Assembly (NCBI GenBank): GCA_028293425.1
Contig: JAQGOV010000630.1
Coordinates: 1 to 37,913, forward strand
Source of the DNA: Verrucomicrobiales bacterium
Lineage (GTDB): Bacteria; Verrucomicrobiota; Verrucomicrobiia; Limisphaerales; JAQGOV01
Reading direction: 5' to 3'
Length of the DNA: 37,913 bases
Part shown: positions 25,336-33,786 of the stretch, piece by piece
Layout of the letters: each line of letters starts with the position of its first letter
How positions within the stretch are numbered: position 1 is the first letter of the stretch
Made by a program: the position numbers and the translations under genes
Notes under the pieces: model-generated
The model's database searches: none
Seen by the model: only the letters and a program-made list of their open reading frames with translations
Told to the model about the DNA's origin: nothing

Positions 25336-27432
25336 CTACTTCTTCCGTTTTAGTTCGTATGTGTTGGTCGCGCCCAACTCCGGCATCAGCGGGAAGCGCA
25401 GGGTTTCGTAGCCTTCTGCCTCGATCGTCAGGACCCGTTCGTGAATGAAAGTCTCTGCAAAATACCCTGCGAGCGCTTCCCCATTTATGGCCCGCGACGG
25501 GCCGAACTTGTCCGCAAAGGTCGGCGGTCGGCTGTTCAACGTGGTGAAATTCAGGATGGGCTCCTTGGTCTCCGCGTCAATCGCCCGCACTTTCCACGGA
25601 ATCCATTTCTCCATTTTGATCAGGGCCTCGCCCGCATTGGGATCAATCCACGCCGTCGCTTGACGATATCCTCCCACTCCCTGGGCGTGGACCGGAATTT
25701 TGCCCTGGTTTGTAAGGCCGGCTTCTGAGGAATGCTGCAGCGGTTTGTCCCAGATGGCCTCGCCTCGGAAGTCGGCGTTGGCTTTCCAAAACATCACGCC
25801 GCCCGCATCGACAACACTGAAGATGGCACCGGCCAGCGCTGGCCCAATCTCTGGATTGAGCCTCGTCGGCGCCTCAACCGCGCGTAGCTTGAGCGGTTTG
25901 CCGGTTGTCAGTGTGATGTCCACCGGCCCGGGCGGTTGATCAAGGTTGACCAAATAAGCTGTCGGCGCGAAGCGCGGGTCGTTCACGTAAAGCCGGGCCC
26001 GGCTGGACTCGATGCTCGGAAAGACAAAGTGTCCCTGGGCATCCGTGCGAACCTGCTCGGTAATGAAGTTCTTCGGAGGGTTGGTGCGACTGAGGGTCAC
26101 CTCGATGCTTGCGAGGGGCTGGCCCGCGGCGTCTCGCACCGTGCCCGAAATCGTTGGCGCATTCTCAAACCTCAACTCCGCGTCTCCAGCCAGCAGTGCC
26201 TCGCGTGTGGGCGCACCTTTGCCTCCGCCGGACAACGCCACTTCCGTGGCGCGGAAGTCCGAGTGCGTGATCCGGAATCGTAGGTGTTCCATGTTTTCGG
26301 GAACCTCGTGTGCTGACCAGCGTCCTCGCTTGTCGGTTGTGCTCTCCGCGTAACGGAGTTCCGGCTCACCTGCGGCACCTGTGCTCGCTCGATAAATTCC
26401 GACCTTGGCCTTCGCAACCGCGCTGCCGTCCGGATCCCGGACCACTCCGCCAATCCGCACTCCCGGTTCAAGCTTCACGGTCATGTCACGGACAAATCCT
26501 CCGCCGGGTCCGGCCTTTAAGACTGTTTCCATCGGCACATAATTTTTTGCCTCTACTACCAGCCGCAGTTCCCGCGCGGACGCCGGGAAATCCACGGGCA
26601 CGATCCCTGGCTCGCTAGCCGAGTCATCCATCCGTCCCAGCGTGACCGTTCTGGTTGGGGTATCAAACACGATCCCGCGCACATGGGAGCCGGGAACGGC
26701 GTTCCCCGATGGATCCTGTATGTGGAGTGTGAGGGAATTGTGGTACTGGGATTCATCGCTCGAGGCCGTCGGCGCGGTCTGCGTTGCGCCTCCATCCGCC
26801 AGTTCTCCTGTCATCGCGAAAATGCCCAGCGAACTCTTACTAAATAGCGAGAATGCATCGATCGTTTCCAGGGCTGAATCCGTGCGCAACGTGAAGGTCG
26901 TTTTATAAAGCCGGTAAAAAGACCGTGGTTTGTTCGGCCGTGGTCCTCTCCAAACCAGCTTCGAATCCGCATCCGTGACTTCGTCAGGTTCGCCGTCCCC
27001 GTAATAATTCTTCACATGAACCCCGTAAGTGACGAACAGCGTTTGAGTCGCTCCATTAGAGTAATGCAATCGCAACGCGGCCAGCGGCTGGCCGGGAATT
27101 CCCGGAATATTCGCCGCGTAAAGCAGATGCAACCGTCCGAGCCGCTGTCCGACCGCTATGCCGAGACTCCGCGCCACATAGAGACGACCGTCTTTGGAAT
27201 CCGTATTGCCTGCGAGCTGCACCTTGTGCAACACATCGAATGGCACCTGCTCGAAGACCTGTCGTCCCTGCGGTACCGCCCTCCATCCCTCGTTCGCGGG
27301 ATAATCCGCCAATGCCTTGGAGCCAGCAGCCTGTTCCAAAGGCACGGGCACAAACTTCGGTTCATCTGCGGCGTGCAGAGTCCCCGACATAAGCGCCCCA
27401 AGTAAAAAGAGGGAAGATACAATGCGAGTCAT
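25336..27432 (-). CDS. large secreted protein with carboxypeptidase-regulatory-like repeats
   Basis: A 698-residue protein with a signal peptide (MTRIVSSLFLLGALMSGT, cleavage at LHAADEP). The first 200 mature residues form a beta-rich domain (LHLLYAANIPGIPGQPLAAL, LFVTYGVHVKNYYG). At least two carboxypeptidase-regulatory/CNA-B-like Ig folds follow, recognisable as RIGGVVRDPDGSAVAKAKVG and TISGTVRDAAGQPLASIEVT, plus weaker copies before and after. No protease or glycosidase site was found. Such proteins are usually periplasmic or surface exposed and may bind polymers. ATG 27432 opens the signal peptide; codons upstream are non-conserved. It is 102 bases upstream of the rhomboid gene. Confidence 0.75.
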   Translation of the reverse strand: MTRIVSSLFLLGALMSGTLHAADEPKFVPVPLEQAAGSKALADYPANEGWRAVPQGRQVFEQVPFDVLHKVQLAGNTDSKDGRLYVARSLGIAVGQRLGRLHLLYAANIPGIPGQPLAALRLHYSNGATQTLFVTYGVHVKNYYGDGEPDEVTDADSKLVWRGPRPNKPRSFYRLYKTTFTLRTDSALETIDAFSLFSKSSLGIFAMTGELADGGATQTAPTASSDESQYHNSLTLHIQDPSGNAVPGSHVRGIVFDTPTRTVTLGRMDDSASEPGIVPVDFPASARELRLVVEAKNYVPMETVLKAGPGGGFVRDMTVKLEPGVRIGGVVRDPDGSAVAKAKVGIYRASTGAAGEPELRYAESTTDKRGRWSAHEVPENMEHLRFRITHSDFRATEVALSGGGKGAPTREALLAGDAELRFENAPTISGTVRDAAGQPLASIEVTLSRTNPPKNFITEQVRTDAQGHFVFPSIESSRARLYVNDPRFAPTAYLVNLDQPPGPVDITLTTGKPLKLRAVEAPTRLNPEIGPALAGAIFSVVDAGGVMFWKANADFRGEAIWDKPLQHSSEAGLTNQGKIPVHAQGVGGYRQATAWIDPNAGEALIKMEKWIPWKVRAIDAETKEPILNFTTLNSRPPTFADKFGPSRAINGEALAGYFAETFIHERVLTIEAEGYETLRFPLMPELGATNTYELKRKK

Positions 27433-27746
27433 AGCCAGTCTGAGCGTTGAATTTTTGTCCGCAGCCTTTGTTCGGTAGAGCGGAATCGAATCATAGGGCA
27501 ATCTTTTCTCCAATCAATCCACATCTTCAACGACTCCCGATGCAGGCTGTAACGCATCAGCCACTCCATTGATTTCGGGGCACTTACGAAAAGTTGAATC
27601 CAACTCCTCTGGATTATTTCAAGCTTGTTTGAAGGCGGCAGATCATTGCCTCCCACGCTTGCCTGCGCTGAACCAAGGTAGCGCCAGTGGCTTTTGAATA
27701 GAAATATCCTGACAGTTGCGCTGCAAGGCAATGGCCGCCTTGCCTT
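27433..27746. other. intergenic region without supported gene
   Basis: About 310 bases upstream of the secreted protein gene. An open frame on the minus strand crosses it, but its translation has no signal, helix or motif of a real protein. No convincing terminator or promoter was seen. Confidence 0.4.
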
Positions 27747-27965
27747 TCAGAATTTGCTCCGCGCCCAAACGAACACTCCGATTCCCAACATTAAATATTG
27801 CCCCCAAAGAGGCTTCTTAATCTTTAACAATCGCTTTTGGGACTTCAGCGAACTAATTGATTCAGACCATGCAAGCGGCGAGTCGGCCTGCAGCATATGG
27901 TATATATGAGCAATCTCGAATTTTCTTCCTGAAGCTGTTACCTTTCCCTGGTCAGCGGCATTCAC
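27747..27965 (-). CDS. possible small membrane-anchored protein or gene remnant
   Basis: A 72-residue frame starting at GTG 27965. Its translation is protein-like: a polar part (KVTASGRKFEIAHIYHMLQ), a basic segment (SLKSQKRLLKIKKPLWG) and a C-terminal hydrophobic helix (QYLMLGIGVFVWARS). It diverges from the sigma gene at 27972 with only six bases between. No family was recognised. It may be a small tail-anchored protein, or the 3' end of a gene cut by arrival of the sigma cassette. Confidence 0.28.
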   Translation of the reverse strand: MNAADQGKVTASGRKFEIAHIYHMLQADSPLAWSESISSLKSQKRLLKIKKPLWGQYLMLGIGVFVWARSKF

Positions 27966-27971
27966 TTGTAG

Positions 27972-29462
27972 ATGTTGGAACTGGACGACAACGCATTGTT
28001 GAAGGAATACGTCGAGCACGGCTCTGACGAAGCCTTTGCCGCGCTCGTCGCACGGCACGTCAACAAGGTCTATTCCATTGCGCTGCGCCACACGCGCAAT
28101 CCGCATCAGGCCGAGGAAATCACCCAGGCGGTCTTCGTCATCCTCGCCAGGAAATCCCGGCAGTTGGGCAAAAAAGTCATCCTCGCCGGCTGGTTGTGTC
28201 GAACGGCGCGGCTGTCAGCGGTGACCTTCGTTCGCGGCGAGTTGCGCCGGACCCGGCGCGAACAGGAGGCGCACATGCAGAATTTGTTGAACGAAAGCCA
28301 AGCGGAGGTCTGGCCTCAAATCGCGCCCCTGCTGGACGCCGCGATGGGGGGATTAAGCGAAGCTGACCACGATGCGGTCGCGCTGCGTTTCTTTGATCGC
28401 AAAAGCATGAAAGAAATCGGTGCAGCCTTGGGAGCAAGCGAAGATGCGGCCAAGATGCGCGTCAATCGCGCCCTGGAAAAACTGCGAACCTTCTTCACCA
28501 GGCGCGGCATCGTCTGTTCCACTGCGGCACTGGCGGCAGCAATTTCCGAGAATTCGGTCCAAGCCGCGCCGGCAGCTCTGGCAAAAACTGCCACAGCGGT
28601 TGCGATTGCGAAGGGCGCCACAGCTTCCATTTCAACTTTAACCCTCGTGAAAGGAGCATTGAAAATCATGGCTTGGACACAAATAAAGACGCCAATTGTT
28701 GTCAGCGCAGTGGTACTCATTCTTGTTGGAACGACCATTGGAGTCAGAAAAACAAGGGCGGACGAAAAAACGGACGATTCGTGGCGCTCTGCCAGCCTGA
28801 AATGGCAGCAACTAAGACAAGCGGAACCACAAGTCAAAATCCTGCCGACGAAATTCCAACCGCCGGTGCATCAAATGTGGACTTTGGATACTATCAGATG
28901 GGGCGGAGTCAATGTGTCAGTCACGGAGATTCTGCGCGCGGCTTATCGCTGTGGCCCAAGTCGGGTTAGTTTTCCGGCCGGTGAACCGCAGGAGAAATAC
29001 GATTTCATTTCCACCTTGCCATTATTGACAGAGGAAGCTTTGCAACTTGAGTTGAAGAAAGTCCTCCGCCTGACGGGGCGATGGGAAAACGTGGTGACAA
29101 ACATACTCGTGCTCGAAGTGCGAACACCAGACGCGCCGGGATTGAAGCCCGCTGTTAATGCCCCTCATGATTTCGGAAACTTGACCCAGGGCCACATTCA
29201 TTGCTTCGGCGATACGCTTTCATGGAAACCTCGGATGCCTCCGCGGGGATTGACGAAACATTTGGAAAGGATTTTTGAAATGCCCATCGTGGATGAAACC
29301 GGTCTGCCTGGGTCTTACAACCTTGACCTCCGCTGGAATGTGGAGACGGATCCAAAAGCCAATCAAGAGGCAGTAAAACAGGCGCTCATTAAGCAGCTTG
29401 GTCTTGAACTTGTGCCCGCGCGCAAATCTGTTGAAATGCTGGTTGTGGAAAAGCTGCAGTAA
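27972..29462 (+). CDS. membrane-tethered ECF sigma factor with TIGR03435-like C-terminal domain
   Basis: A 496-residue fusion. Sigma region 2 spans about 1-80 (ALVARHVNKVYSIALRHTRN, AEEITQAVFVILARK, LAGWLCRTAR) and region 4 about 110-172 (GLSEADHDAVALRFFD, EIGAALGASEDAAKMRVNRA). An Ala/Thr-rich linker (about 180-235) leads to a membrane helix at about 238-256 (TPIVVSAVVLILVGTTIGV). Residues about 285-490 are outside the cytoplasm and resemble the TIGR03435 domain of soil Verrucomicrobia and Acidobacteria (repeated VLEV strands, IVDETGLPGSYNLDLRW). The sigma half should direct transcription; the anchor suggests it is held at the membrane until cleaved (inference). A paralogous fusion follows 57 bases downstream. 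Confidence 0.85.
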   Translation: MLELDDNALLKEYVEHGSDEAFAALVARHVNKVYSIALRHTRNPHQAEEITQAVFVILARKSRQLGKKVILAGWLCRTARLSAVTFVRGELRRTRREQEAHMQNLLNESQAEVWPQIAPLLDAAMGGLSEADHDAVALRFFDRKSMKEIGAALGASEDAAKMRVNRALEKLRTFFTRRGIVCSTAALAAAISENSVQAAPAALAKTATAVAIAKGATASISTLTLVKGALKIMAWTQIKTPIVVSAVVLILVGTTIGVRKTRADEKTDDSWRSASLKWQQLRQAEPQVKILPTKFQPPVHQMWTLDTIRWGGVNVSVTEILRAAYRCGPSRVSFPAGEPQEKYDFISTLPLLTEEALQLELKKVLRLTGRWENVVTNILVLEVRTPDAPGLKPAVNAPHDFGNLTQGHIHCFGDTLSWKPRMPPRGLTKHLERIFEMPIVDETGLPGSYNLDLRWNVETDPKANQEAVKQALIKQLGLELVPARKSVEMLVVEKLQ

Positions 29463-29500
29463 ATGCATCTCATTCCTGTTCCCTGTCCGGTTTGCGGCTT

Positions 29501-29520
29501 GGCGGCTAATATAGAGTGAG
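29501..29520 (+). promoter_or_regulatory. conserved sigma-gene promoter block (putative)
   Basis: GGCGGC (29501-29506) followed directly by TAATAT (29507-29512), eight bases before the first base of the GTG start (29520). The same GGCGGC block with a TACTCT hexamer occurs before two sigma-gene remnants at 32404 and 37389. If TAATAT is the -10 element, transcription would begin at or next to the start codon, giving a leaderless message. No clear -35 box is present. Confidence 0.4.
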
Positions 29521-31139
29521 TGAACGAACAGACCGATGCGCAATTGTTGCGCGCATATGCCGAAACATGTTCCGAAGCCGCCTTCGCCGAACTGGTGCGG
29601 CGGCACGTCGATTTCGTGTATTCCGCCGCCCGGCGAATGGTGCGCGATCGGCATCTGGCGGAGGATGTGACGCAAGGCGTTTTCCTCGCTCTCGCCAAAA
29701 ACTCCGCCCAACTCCAGGACCGCCCGGTTCTCTCCGGCTGGCTGCATCGCACCGCGCAAAACATTGCCGCCCAGACCGTGCGAACCATTGAGCGTCGCCG
29801 TGCGCGTGAACAGGAGGCTGCCACCATGAATGAACTCCTTGCCGCTGAAGCCGACGCGTCGTGGGAAAACATTGCTCCGCATCTCGACGCCGCCCTCGGG
29901 GAACTCGCCGAGGCCGACCGCGACGCGCTGCTGCTTCGCTACTTCGAGCGCAAGACCGCGCCCCGGATGGCCAAGCTTCTCGGCATCAGCGATGAAGCCG
30001 CCCAAAAGCGCGTGAGCCGCGCCGTGGATCGTTTGCGCGAATGCCTCGCCAGGCGCGGCGTCACGGCGGGTGCGAGCGGGCTTACCGTGCTGATTTCCAC
30101 GAACGCCGTGTTGGTTGCCCCGGCTGAATTGAGCGCGGCCATCCTCACCACGGCTCATGCCGGAATAACTTTTACCACAACCGCAACTGCTACGAAAGCC
30201 ATTGCCATGACTACTCTGCAGAAAACTCTCATAACCGGCGTTCTTTTCGCCGCAATCGGCACGACGATTTACAAGGCACGCGAGGTTTCAAACTTGCGAG
30301 CCCAAATTCAATTGCTCCAGCAACAGCTACTCTCTTCCGCCGCACAAATCGATAAGCGGATTTCAGAAAGCGACGATGCCAGTAATCTAGCCGTACTTCG
30401 TGCTGAAAATGAAAGACTACGCCAGGATGCACTCGCATTACCCCGGATGCGCAGCGAACTCGATGTGCTTAGGCAAAGTGCGACACAACTCTCCAATCAG
30501 GTCGCCAAATCAGCCAATGCCTACGGGCTTCTGCCAGGGCAAATGCCGCCGGCCCGGAGTTCCAGCGTTGCGGAAAATGCCTGGGCTTATGCGAGGTTGG
30601 TCCAGAAGTCGGTTTACGGTCCCTTGACTTTGGCGGAGGAGTACAATCTCGCTAAAGCATGGCCGTATCTAGAAAGGAAGTTCGGCGAGCCGGCGGATTT
30701 TGCGCTCTTCCAGGCTGAGTATTTAGCAGCGTTGCTTGGCGAGCCGAATGAAGACTTCAAATGGGAATTGCGGAGGATTATTGAGAAGGCGCGCGATACC
30801 GAACACAAAAAGGGCCTCAGATGGGCGCGCATGTCCGACGAGGAAATTCAACGGCTTGACCCCAAAGTCGACATTAACAGAGTCCGCTCCCAGTGGAACC
30901 AACTGAGTGAACAAGCGATGACGGACGCTGGTGGTTTGTTGTCCGATGCACAACGTGAAATTCTGACGTCCAGCTTCAAGAGCCTATTAGATTTTGACCC
31001 GCGCTTGAAAGGCGCAGTCGAAAATGTCCCGGATGATCCCCGTTTTCAGAACTTGAATGCGCAAGAAGTCATCGCCGCATTTCTTCCGGAACGTCCCGGC
31101 GTGCGATATGTTCCGGTCAGAAAAACTGATGCGAAATAA
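29520..31139 (+). CDS. membrane-tethered ECF sigma factor with coiled-coil extracytoplasmic domain
   Basis: A 539-residue fusion starting at GTG 29520. Region 2 (ELVRRHVDFVYSAARRMVRD, AEDVTQGVFLALAKNSAQL, LSGWLHRTAQNIAAQ) and region 4 (ELAEADRDALLLRYFE, MAKLLGISDEAAQKRVSRAV) are intact. An Ala/Thr-rich linker is followed by a membrane helix near 230-248 (LITGVLFAAIGTTIYKA), then a coiled coil to about 330 (SNLRAQIQLLQQQLLSS) and a mostly helical C-terminal domain of about 200 residues that I do not recognise. The gene follows the first fusion by 57 bases. Only the sigma half and the GTTI membrane segment are alike, so the pair has swapped its outer domain. Confidence 0.83.
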   Translation: MNEQTDAQLLRAYAETCSEAAFAELVRRHVDFVYSAARRMVRDRHLAEDVTQGVFLALAKNSAQLQDRPVLSGWLHRTAQNIAAQTVRTIERRRAREQEAATMNELLAAEADASWENIAPHLDAALGELAEADRDALLLRYFERKTAPRMAKLLGISDEAAQKRVSRAVDRLRECLARRGVTAGASGLTVLISTNAVLVAPAELSAAILTTAHAGITFTTTATATKAIAMTTLQKTLITGVLFAAIGTTIYKAREVSNLRAQIQLLQQQLLSSAAQIDKRISESDDASNLAVLRAENERLRQDALALPRMRSELDVLRQSATQLSNQVAKSANAYGLLPGQMPPARSSSVAENAWAYARLVQKSVYGPLTLAEEYNLAKAWPYLERKFGEPADFALFQAEYLAALLGEPNEDFKWELRRIIEKARDTEHKKGLRWARMSDEEIQRLDPKVDINRVRSQWNQLSEQAMTDAGGLLSDAQREILTSSFKSLLDFDPRLKGAVENVPDDPRFQNLNAQEVIAAFLPERPGVRYVPVRKTDAK

Positions 31140-31181
31140 TATGCCAACACGATCCGTGGGCTCAGGGTAAATGACGTTCGC

Positions 31182-32375
31182 ATGAGAACTGTGAAGACAA
31201 TCCTGGTCATCGGGCTGCCATTTCTCTGGCTGGCGACCGCGTTTGCGAAGGATGCAATTGAGGTGGACGCGAAAGTTAACGGCCATCCTGTGCGACTGGA
31301 GTTCGATACCGGTGCCTCGCACCTGTTTCTGAACCGCCAGGCAGCGGACCGGCTAGGTTTGAAGCCCCGGCCCGAGTGGATTTCCGTTTGGTCGCGGCCC
31401 AGAGCAGAATGTCTGGTGACGTTTATGGGTTCATCCTGGCACGAGCCGCTTGGAATTTTTGATCTGCCTGTTTCATTAAAACCCGAATCGGACGGAGTGC
31501 TGGGGTGGCCGAGCGTGAGCGGCCGTCGCTTCATGATTGACGCGCTGCACAACCGGCTCGCGTTCGGAGAGGACGTGCCGGAGCCAGGAGCGGATTGGAC
31601 CCAGCTTCCGCTCTGGACCCACGTGCCGCGTTGGTGGGGAATGTCTTTTGCGAAGTGGAAAGTGATGGCTTTGAAAGTACGCTACGCCGAGGGCAAGGAT
31701 GGTTTCGTGATTTTTGACACCGGCTCCGAATCCGGGATCGGCCTTTCACCATCAAATTGGCGGGCCTGGAAGACGTCACATACGAATCAACCTCTGACGC
31801 TCACTTCTGGCTGGAATCCTCATATGCAGATGGTCATTCGGGAGCAGTCATGGACCCCTAATTTTTCGTTGGGCGGTTTGCGTTTGAACGATGTTGTGGT
31901 TGAGGAGGCGGACTCGCTGAGCGTTCGCTGGGCTGGGAAACGACATATCGCCACCTTGGGAATGGCGGCCATCAAGCGGTTGGACGTGGTGGTTGATGGC
32001 CTCAATGATGTTGCTTATTTGCGACCGAAGCAAACTCCGGCAACTCCCTATGACCACAATCGCCTCGGTGCAGTTTTCCTCCCGCGCAATCTCAGGAGTG
32101 AAAAGCTGATCGCGCGCGTGATGAGCAACAGCCCTGCCGCCAAGGCCGGCATCCGCGATGGTGATGTTCTGCTGCAAGTGGACAAATATGCCTTCACGAA
32201 CTGGCGAACGAATGACACCGGCCTATTCGCATTCTGGCAATGGCCGACCGGGACAAAGTTAAATCTGCTTCTGGCGCGTGGTGGAGAAACATTCGAGACT
32301 ACCGTGGTGCTGCGGGACATGCTCGCGCCGCAGACAAAACCTTCGCCAGTTCCCCGAGAACATGCGGCGCTTTGA
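31182..32375 (+). CDS. secreted bilobal aspartic protease with PDZ domain
   Basis: A 397-residue protein with a signal peptide (MRTVKTILVIGLPFLWLATAFA). Two retropepsin-like lobes are visible: FDTGASHLFL (Asp42) with its partner GVLG loop (105-108), and VIFDTGSESGIGLS (Asp179) with IATLGM (256-261). A single chain with two D-T-G loops can form a pepsin-like active site by itself. A PDZ domain follows at about 295-378 (LIARVMSNSPAAKAGIRDGD, VLLQVD). Expected location is the periplasm or cell surface. The ATG lies 43 bases after the second sigma fusion, so they may be cotranscribed, making it a candidate processing protease for those membrane-held sigma factors (inference). Confidence 0.85.
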   Translation: MRTVKTILVIGLPFLWLATAFAKDAIEVDAKVNGHPVRLEFDTGASHLFLNRQAADRLGLKPRPEWISVWSRPRAECLVTFMGSSWHEPLGIFDLPVSLKPESDGVLGWPSVSGRRFMIDALHNRLAFGEDVPEPGADWTQLPLWTHVPRWWGMSFAKWKVMALKVRYAEGKDGFVIFDTGSESGIGLSPSNWRAWKTSHTNQPLTLTSGWNPHMQMVIREQSWTPNFSLGGLRLNDVVVEEADSLSVRWAGKRHIATLGMAAIKRLDVVVDGLNDVAYLRPKQTPATPYDHNRLGAVFLPRNLRSEKLIARVMSNSPAAKAGIRDGDVLLQVDKYAFTNWRTNDTGLFAFWQWPTGTKLNLLLARGGETFETTVVLRDMLAPQTKPSPVPREHAAL

Positions 32376-32403
32376 CCGATTTCTTTTTTTGCCTGTCGGT
32401 TTG

Positions 32404-32520
32404 GGCGGCGGCTACTCTTCCAGGAGTATACAGAACTGACTACCAACTTTTGCGCGAGTACGCGGAATGGCGGAGAGAGTCCGCGCCTGACGACCCGGTG
32501 CGGCGGCAGGTGGGTGCAAA
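32404..32520 (+). pseudogene. 5' remnant of an ECF sigma factor gene
   Basis: The frame from 32435 reads TDYQLLREYAEWRRESAPDD then PVRRQVG, aligning with TDAQLLRAYAETCSEAAFAE and LVRRHVD of the intact sigma gene at 29520. The FAEL positions and everything after region 2.1 are lost, and no start codon remains in frame. The upstream GGCGGC block and TACTCT hexamer are preserved. The same 5' sequence recurs at 37389-37446. No other gene is seen between 32376 and 32562. Confidence 0.6.
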
Positions 32521-32562
32521 TAAATTGCCGGTTTTGGCCGCTCTGCGCACACTTACAGTTGA

Positions 32563-32781
32563 ATGGACCTAACAAATGACAGCGTGCTTTTGCGGCAGTA
32601 TGCGGAAGACCGCTCCGACGAAGCCTTTGCCGCGCTGGTCAGGCGGCACATCAATTTGGTTTATTCCGTTGCATTGCGGTGTGTCGGCGCCACGCTCCGT
32701 ATCAGCGAGAACGCTGCTCAAAAGCGCCTGAGACGCGCCATGGAACGCTGCCATCGAGTAGTGACGCCTCAGGTACCATGA
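32563..32781 (+). pseudogene. internally deleted ECF sigma factor (72 codons)
   Basis: The open frame encodes the start of region 2 (DSVLLRQYAEDRSDEAFAAL, VRRHINLVYSVALRCVG) joined directly to the end of region 4 (ATLRISENAAQKRLRRAMER). About 110 residues of the usual sigma core, including most of the -10 and -35 recognition helices, are missing, yet the reading frame is kept. No membrane segment follows. It is most likely a dead deletion derivative; a small protein that still contacts RNA polymerase is conceivable. A short frame begins at its stop codon in an ATGA overlap. Confidence 0.65.
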
Positions 32782-32855
32782 AAACAAAAGTGCCGTTTGC
32801 TATCGCCATGCTGACAATCAGAGTTGCACGCACCGCGGCTCAATCAACTCGTTAG
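32778..32855 (+). pseudogene. truncated 25-codon ORF after the deleted sigma gene
   Basis: ATG 32778 overlaps the sigma remnant's stop (ATGA) and reads MKTKVPFAIAMLTIRVARTA then ends at TAG 32853. The hydrophobic start looks like the beginning of a signal or membrane segment that soon goes out of frame. A GTGCCGTTTGC match occurs again after the frameshifted sigma gene near 36523, so a similar follower gene may once have belonged to the cassette. The stretch 32856-32930 holds nothing else. Confidence 0.3.
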
Positions 32856-32930
32856 GCCGAAACGAAATTGCAGCACTGGGGTTTAAACCATCAACAAGAC
32901 AACAGCTAGGAACCAATAGTAAACTGAACT

Positions 32931-33134
32931 ATGAAAGCACAGCATCTATTCATCCTTGCTTGCGCCGCCACTGTCCTTGGTGCGTCCGCTGCCGAACCGA
33001 TCTCTAGCCCTCGAAAACTCACGATTACCAAAGTGGAGCCGAGCTATTCCGTGGGAAACCTTGAATTCAAATTGCCGCTGCGCTTGACGCCGCCGGCTCG
33101 CGGCAGTGAGGTCACGCTTATGCAGCGGAAATGA
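32931..33134 (+). CDS. short secreted protein, possibly truncated
   Basis: A 67-residue frame with a clear signal peptide (MKAQHLFILACAATVLGASA, cleavage at AAEPIS) and a 45-residue mature part (KLTITKVEPSYSVGNLEFKL) that ends abruptly after a beta-like segment. No family recognised. It may be the preserved front of a longer secreted protein whose remainder was lost, since the next gene starts 18 bases on with its own signal peptide. Confidence 0.45.
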   Translation: MKAQHLFILACAATVLGASAAEPISSPRKLTITKVEPSYSVGNLEFKLPLRLTPPARGSEVTLMQRK

Positions 33135-33152
33135 AGCCGCCTGACACACGCC

Positions 33153-33779
33153 ATGAGAACTCTCCTACTACTCCCGCTGGTTACCGTATCCCTCTGCTCT
33201 TTTGCAGGCGGAGAGTCCAACATCATCGCCAGGAGCGATTGGTCCAAACCTGTGAGCACGCGGTACTCGCAGACCCTTCGAGGACGGATGTTGATTGCTC
33301 AAGAACATTCGCCAGCCCATGCGGGCCCTTGGCCAGAGACAGAGTTGTATTTAGAGCTGCAGAATGTGTCAGGAGCGGTCGGGCCTCCCATGCGGATTTA
33401 TTTCGACCCTGGACGCGGGTTGCGTTGTGAGTTGCTCAACTCGCTCGGTAAATCGCTGCCCGAGCGCGGCACTCCCGGGAGCGGGGGCGGAGCGGGCGCG
33501 TGTTGGATCATCCTGCCATACGACTCCACCATCCGCTTACGAGCAAATGCGTATGGCTACGGCATGAAACCGGGGGACGGATTTTCGCTGAGGCTTTCGC
33601 CGCCGGGCTCGCAGGACTGGGCAATACGAGCAGGCGACACAAACACCTATTTCTTATCCAGCAGTTTCACCGTGACGCCGCCAACCAACCACATCACCCA
33701 GGACTTCGATGAGGCTCGCACGATTTGGAATGGAACACTCGAGCTTCCGAAGATGAAGATTGAAATCCCCAAACCATGA
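33153..33779 (+). CDS. secreted beta-rich protein of unknown function
   Basis: A 208-residue protein with a signal peptide (MRTLLLLPLVTVSLCSFAGG). The mature part looks like an immunoglobulin-like beta sandwich: LYLELQNVSGAVGPPMRIYF near the middle, a Gly/Ala-rich loop (GTPGSGGGAGACW), and strands IRLRANAYG, FSLRLSPPGS and YFLSSSFTV. It ends in a basic-hydrophobic tail. No catalytic motif. It heads a run of same-strand genes (33153-35981) with short spacers, likely cotranscribed. Confidence 0.6.
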   Translation: MRTLLLLPLVTVSLCSFAGGESNIIARSDWSKPVSTRYSQTLRGRMLIAQEHSPAHAGPWPETELYLELQNVSGAVGPPMRIYFDPGRGLRCELLNSLGKSLPERGTPGSGGGAGACWIILPYDSTIRLRANAYGYGMKPGDGFSLRLSPPGSQDWAIRAGDTNTYFLSSSFTVTPPTNHITQDFDEARTIWNGTLELPKMKIEIPKP

Positions 33780-33786
33780 CTCCGCC

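Noticed and set aside
27429-27731. Minus-strand 100-codon frame between the secreted protein and the small frame
   Set aside because: No signal, helix or domain; its 3' end overlaps the start region of the secreted protein in another frame.
29220-30158. Minus-strand frame opposite the two sigma fusions
   Set aside because: It crosses two real genes and an intergenic gap, with His/Gly/Arg-rich shadow composition.
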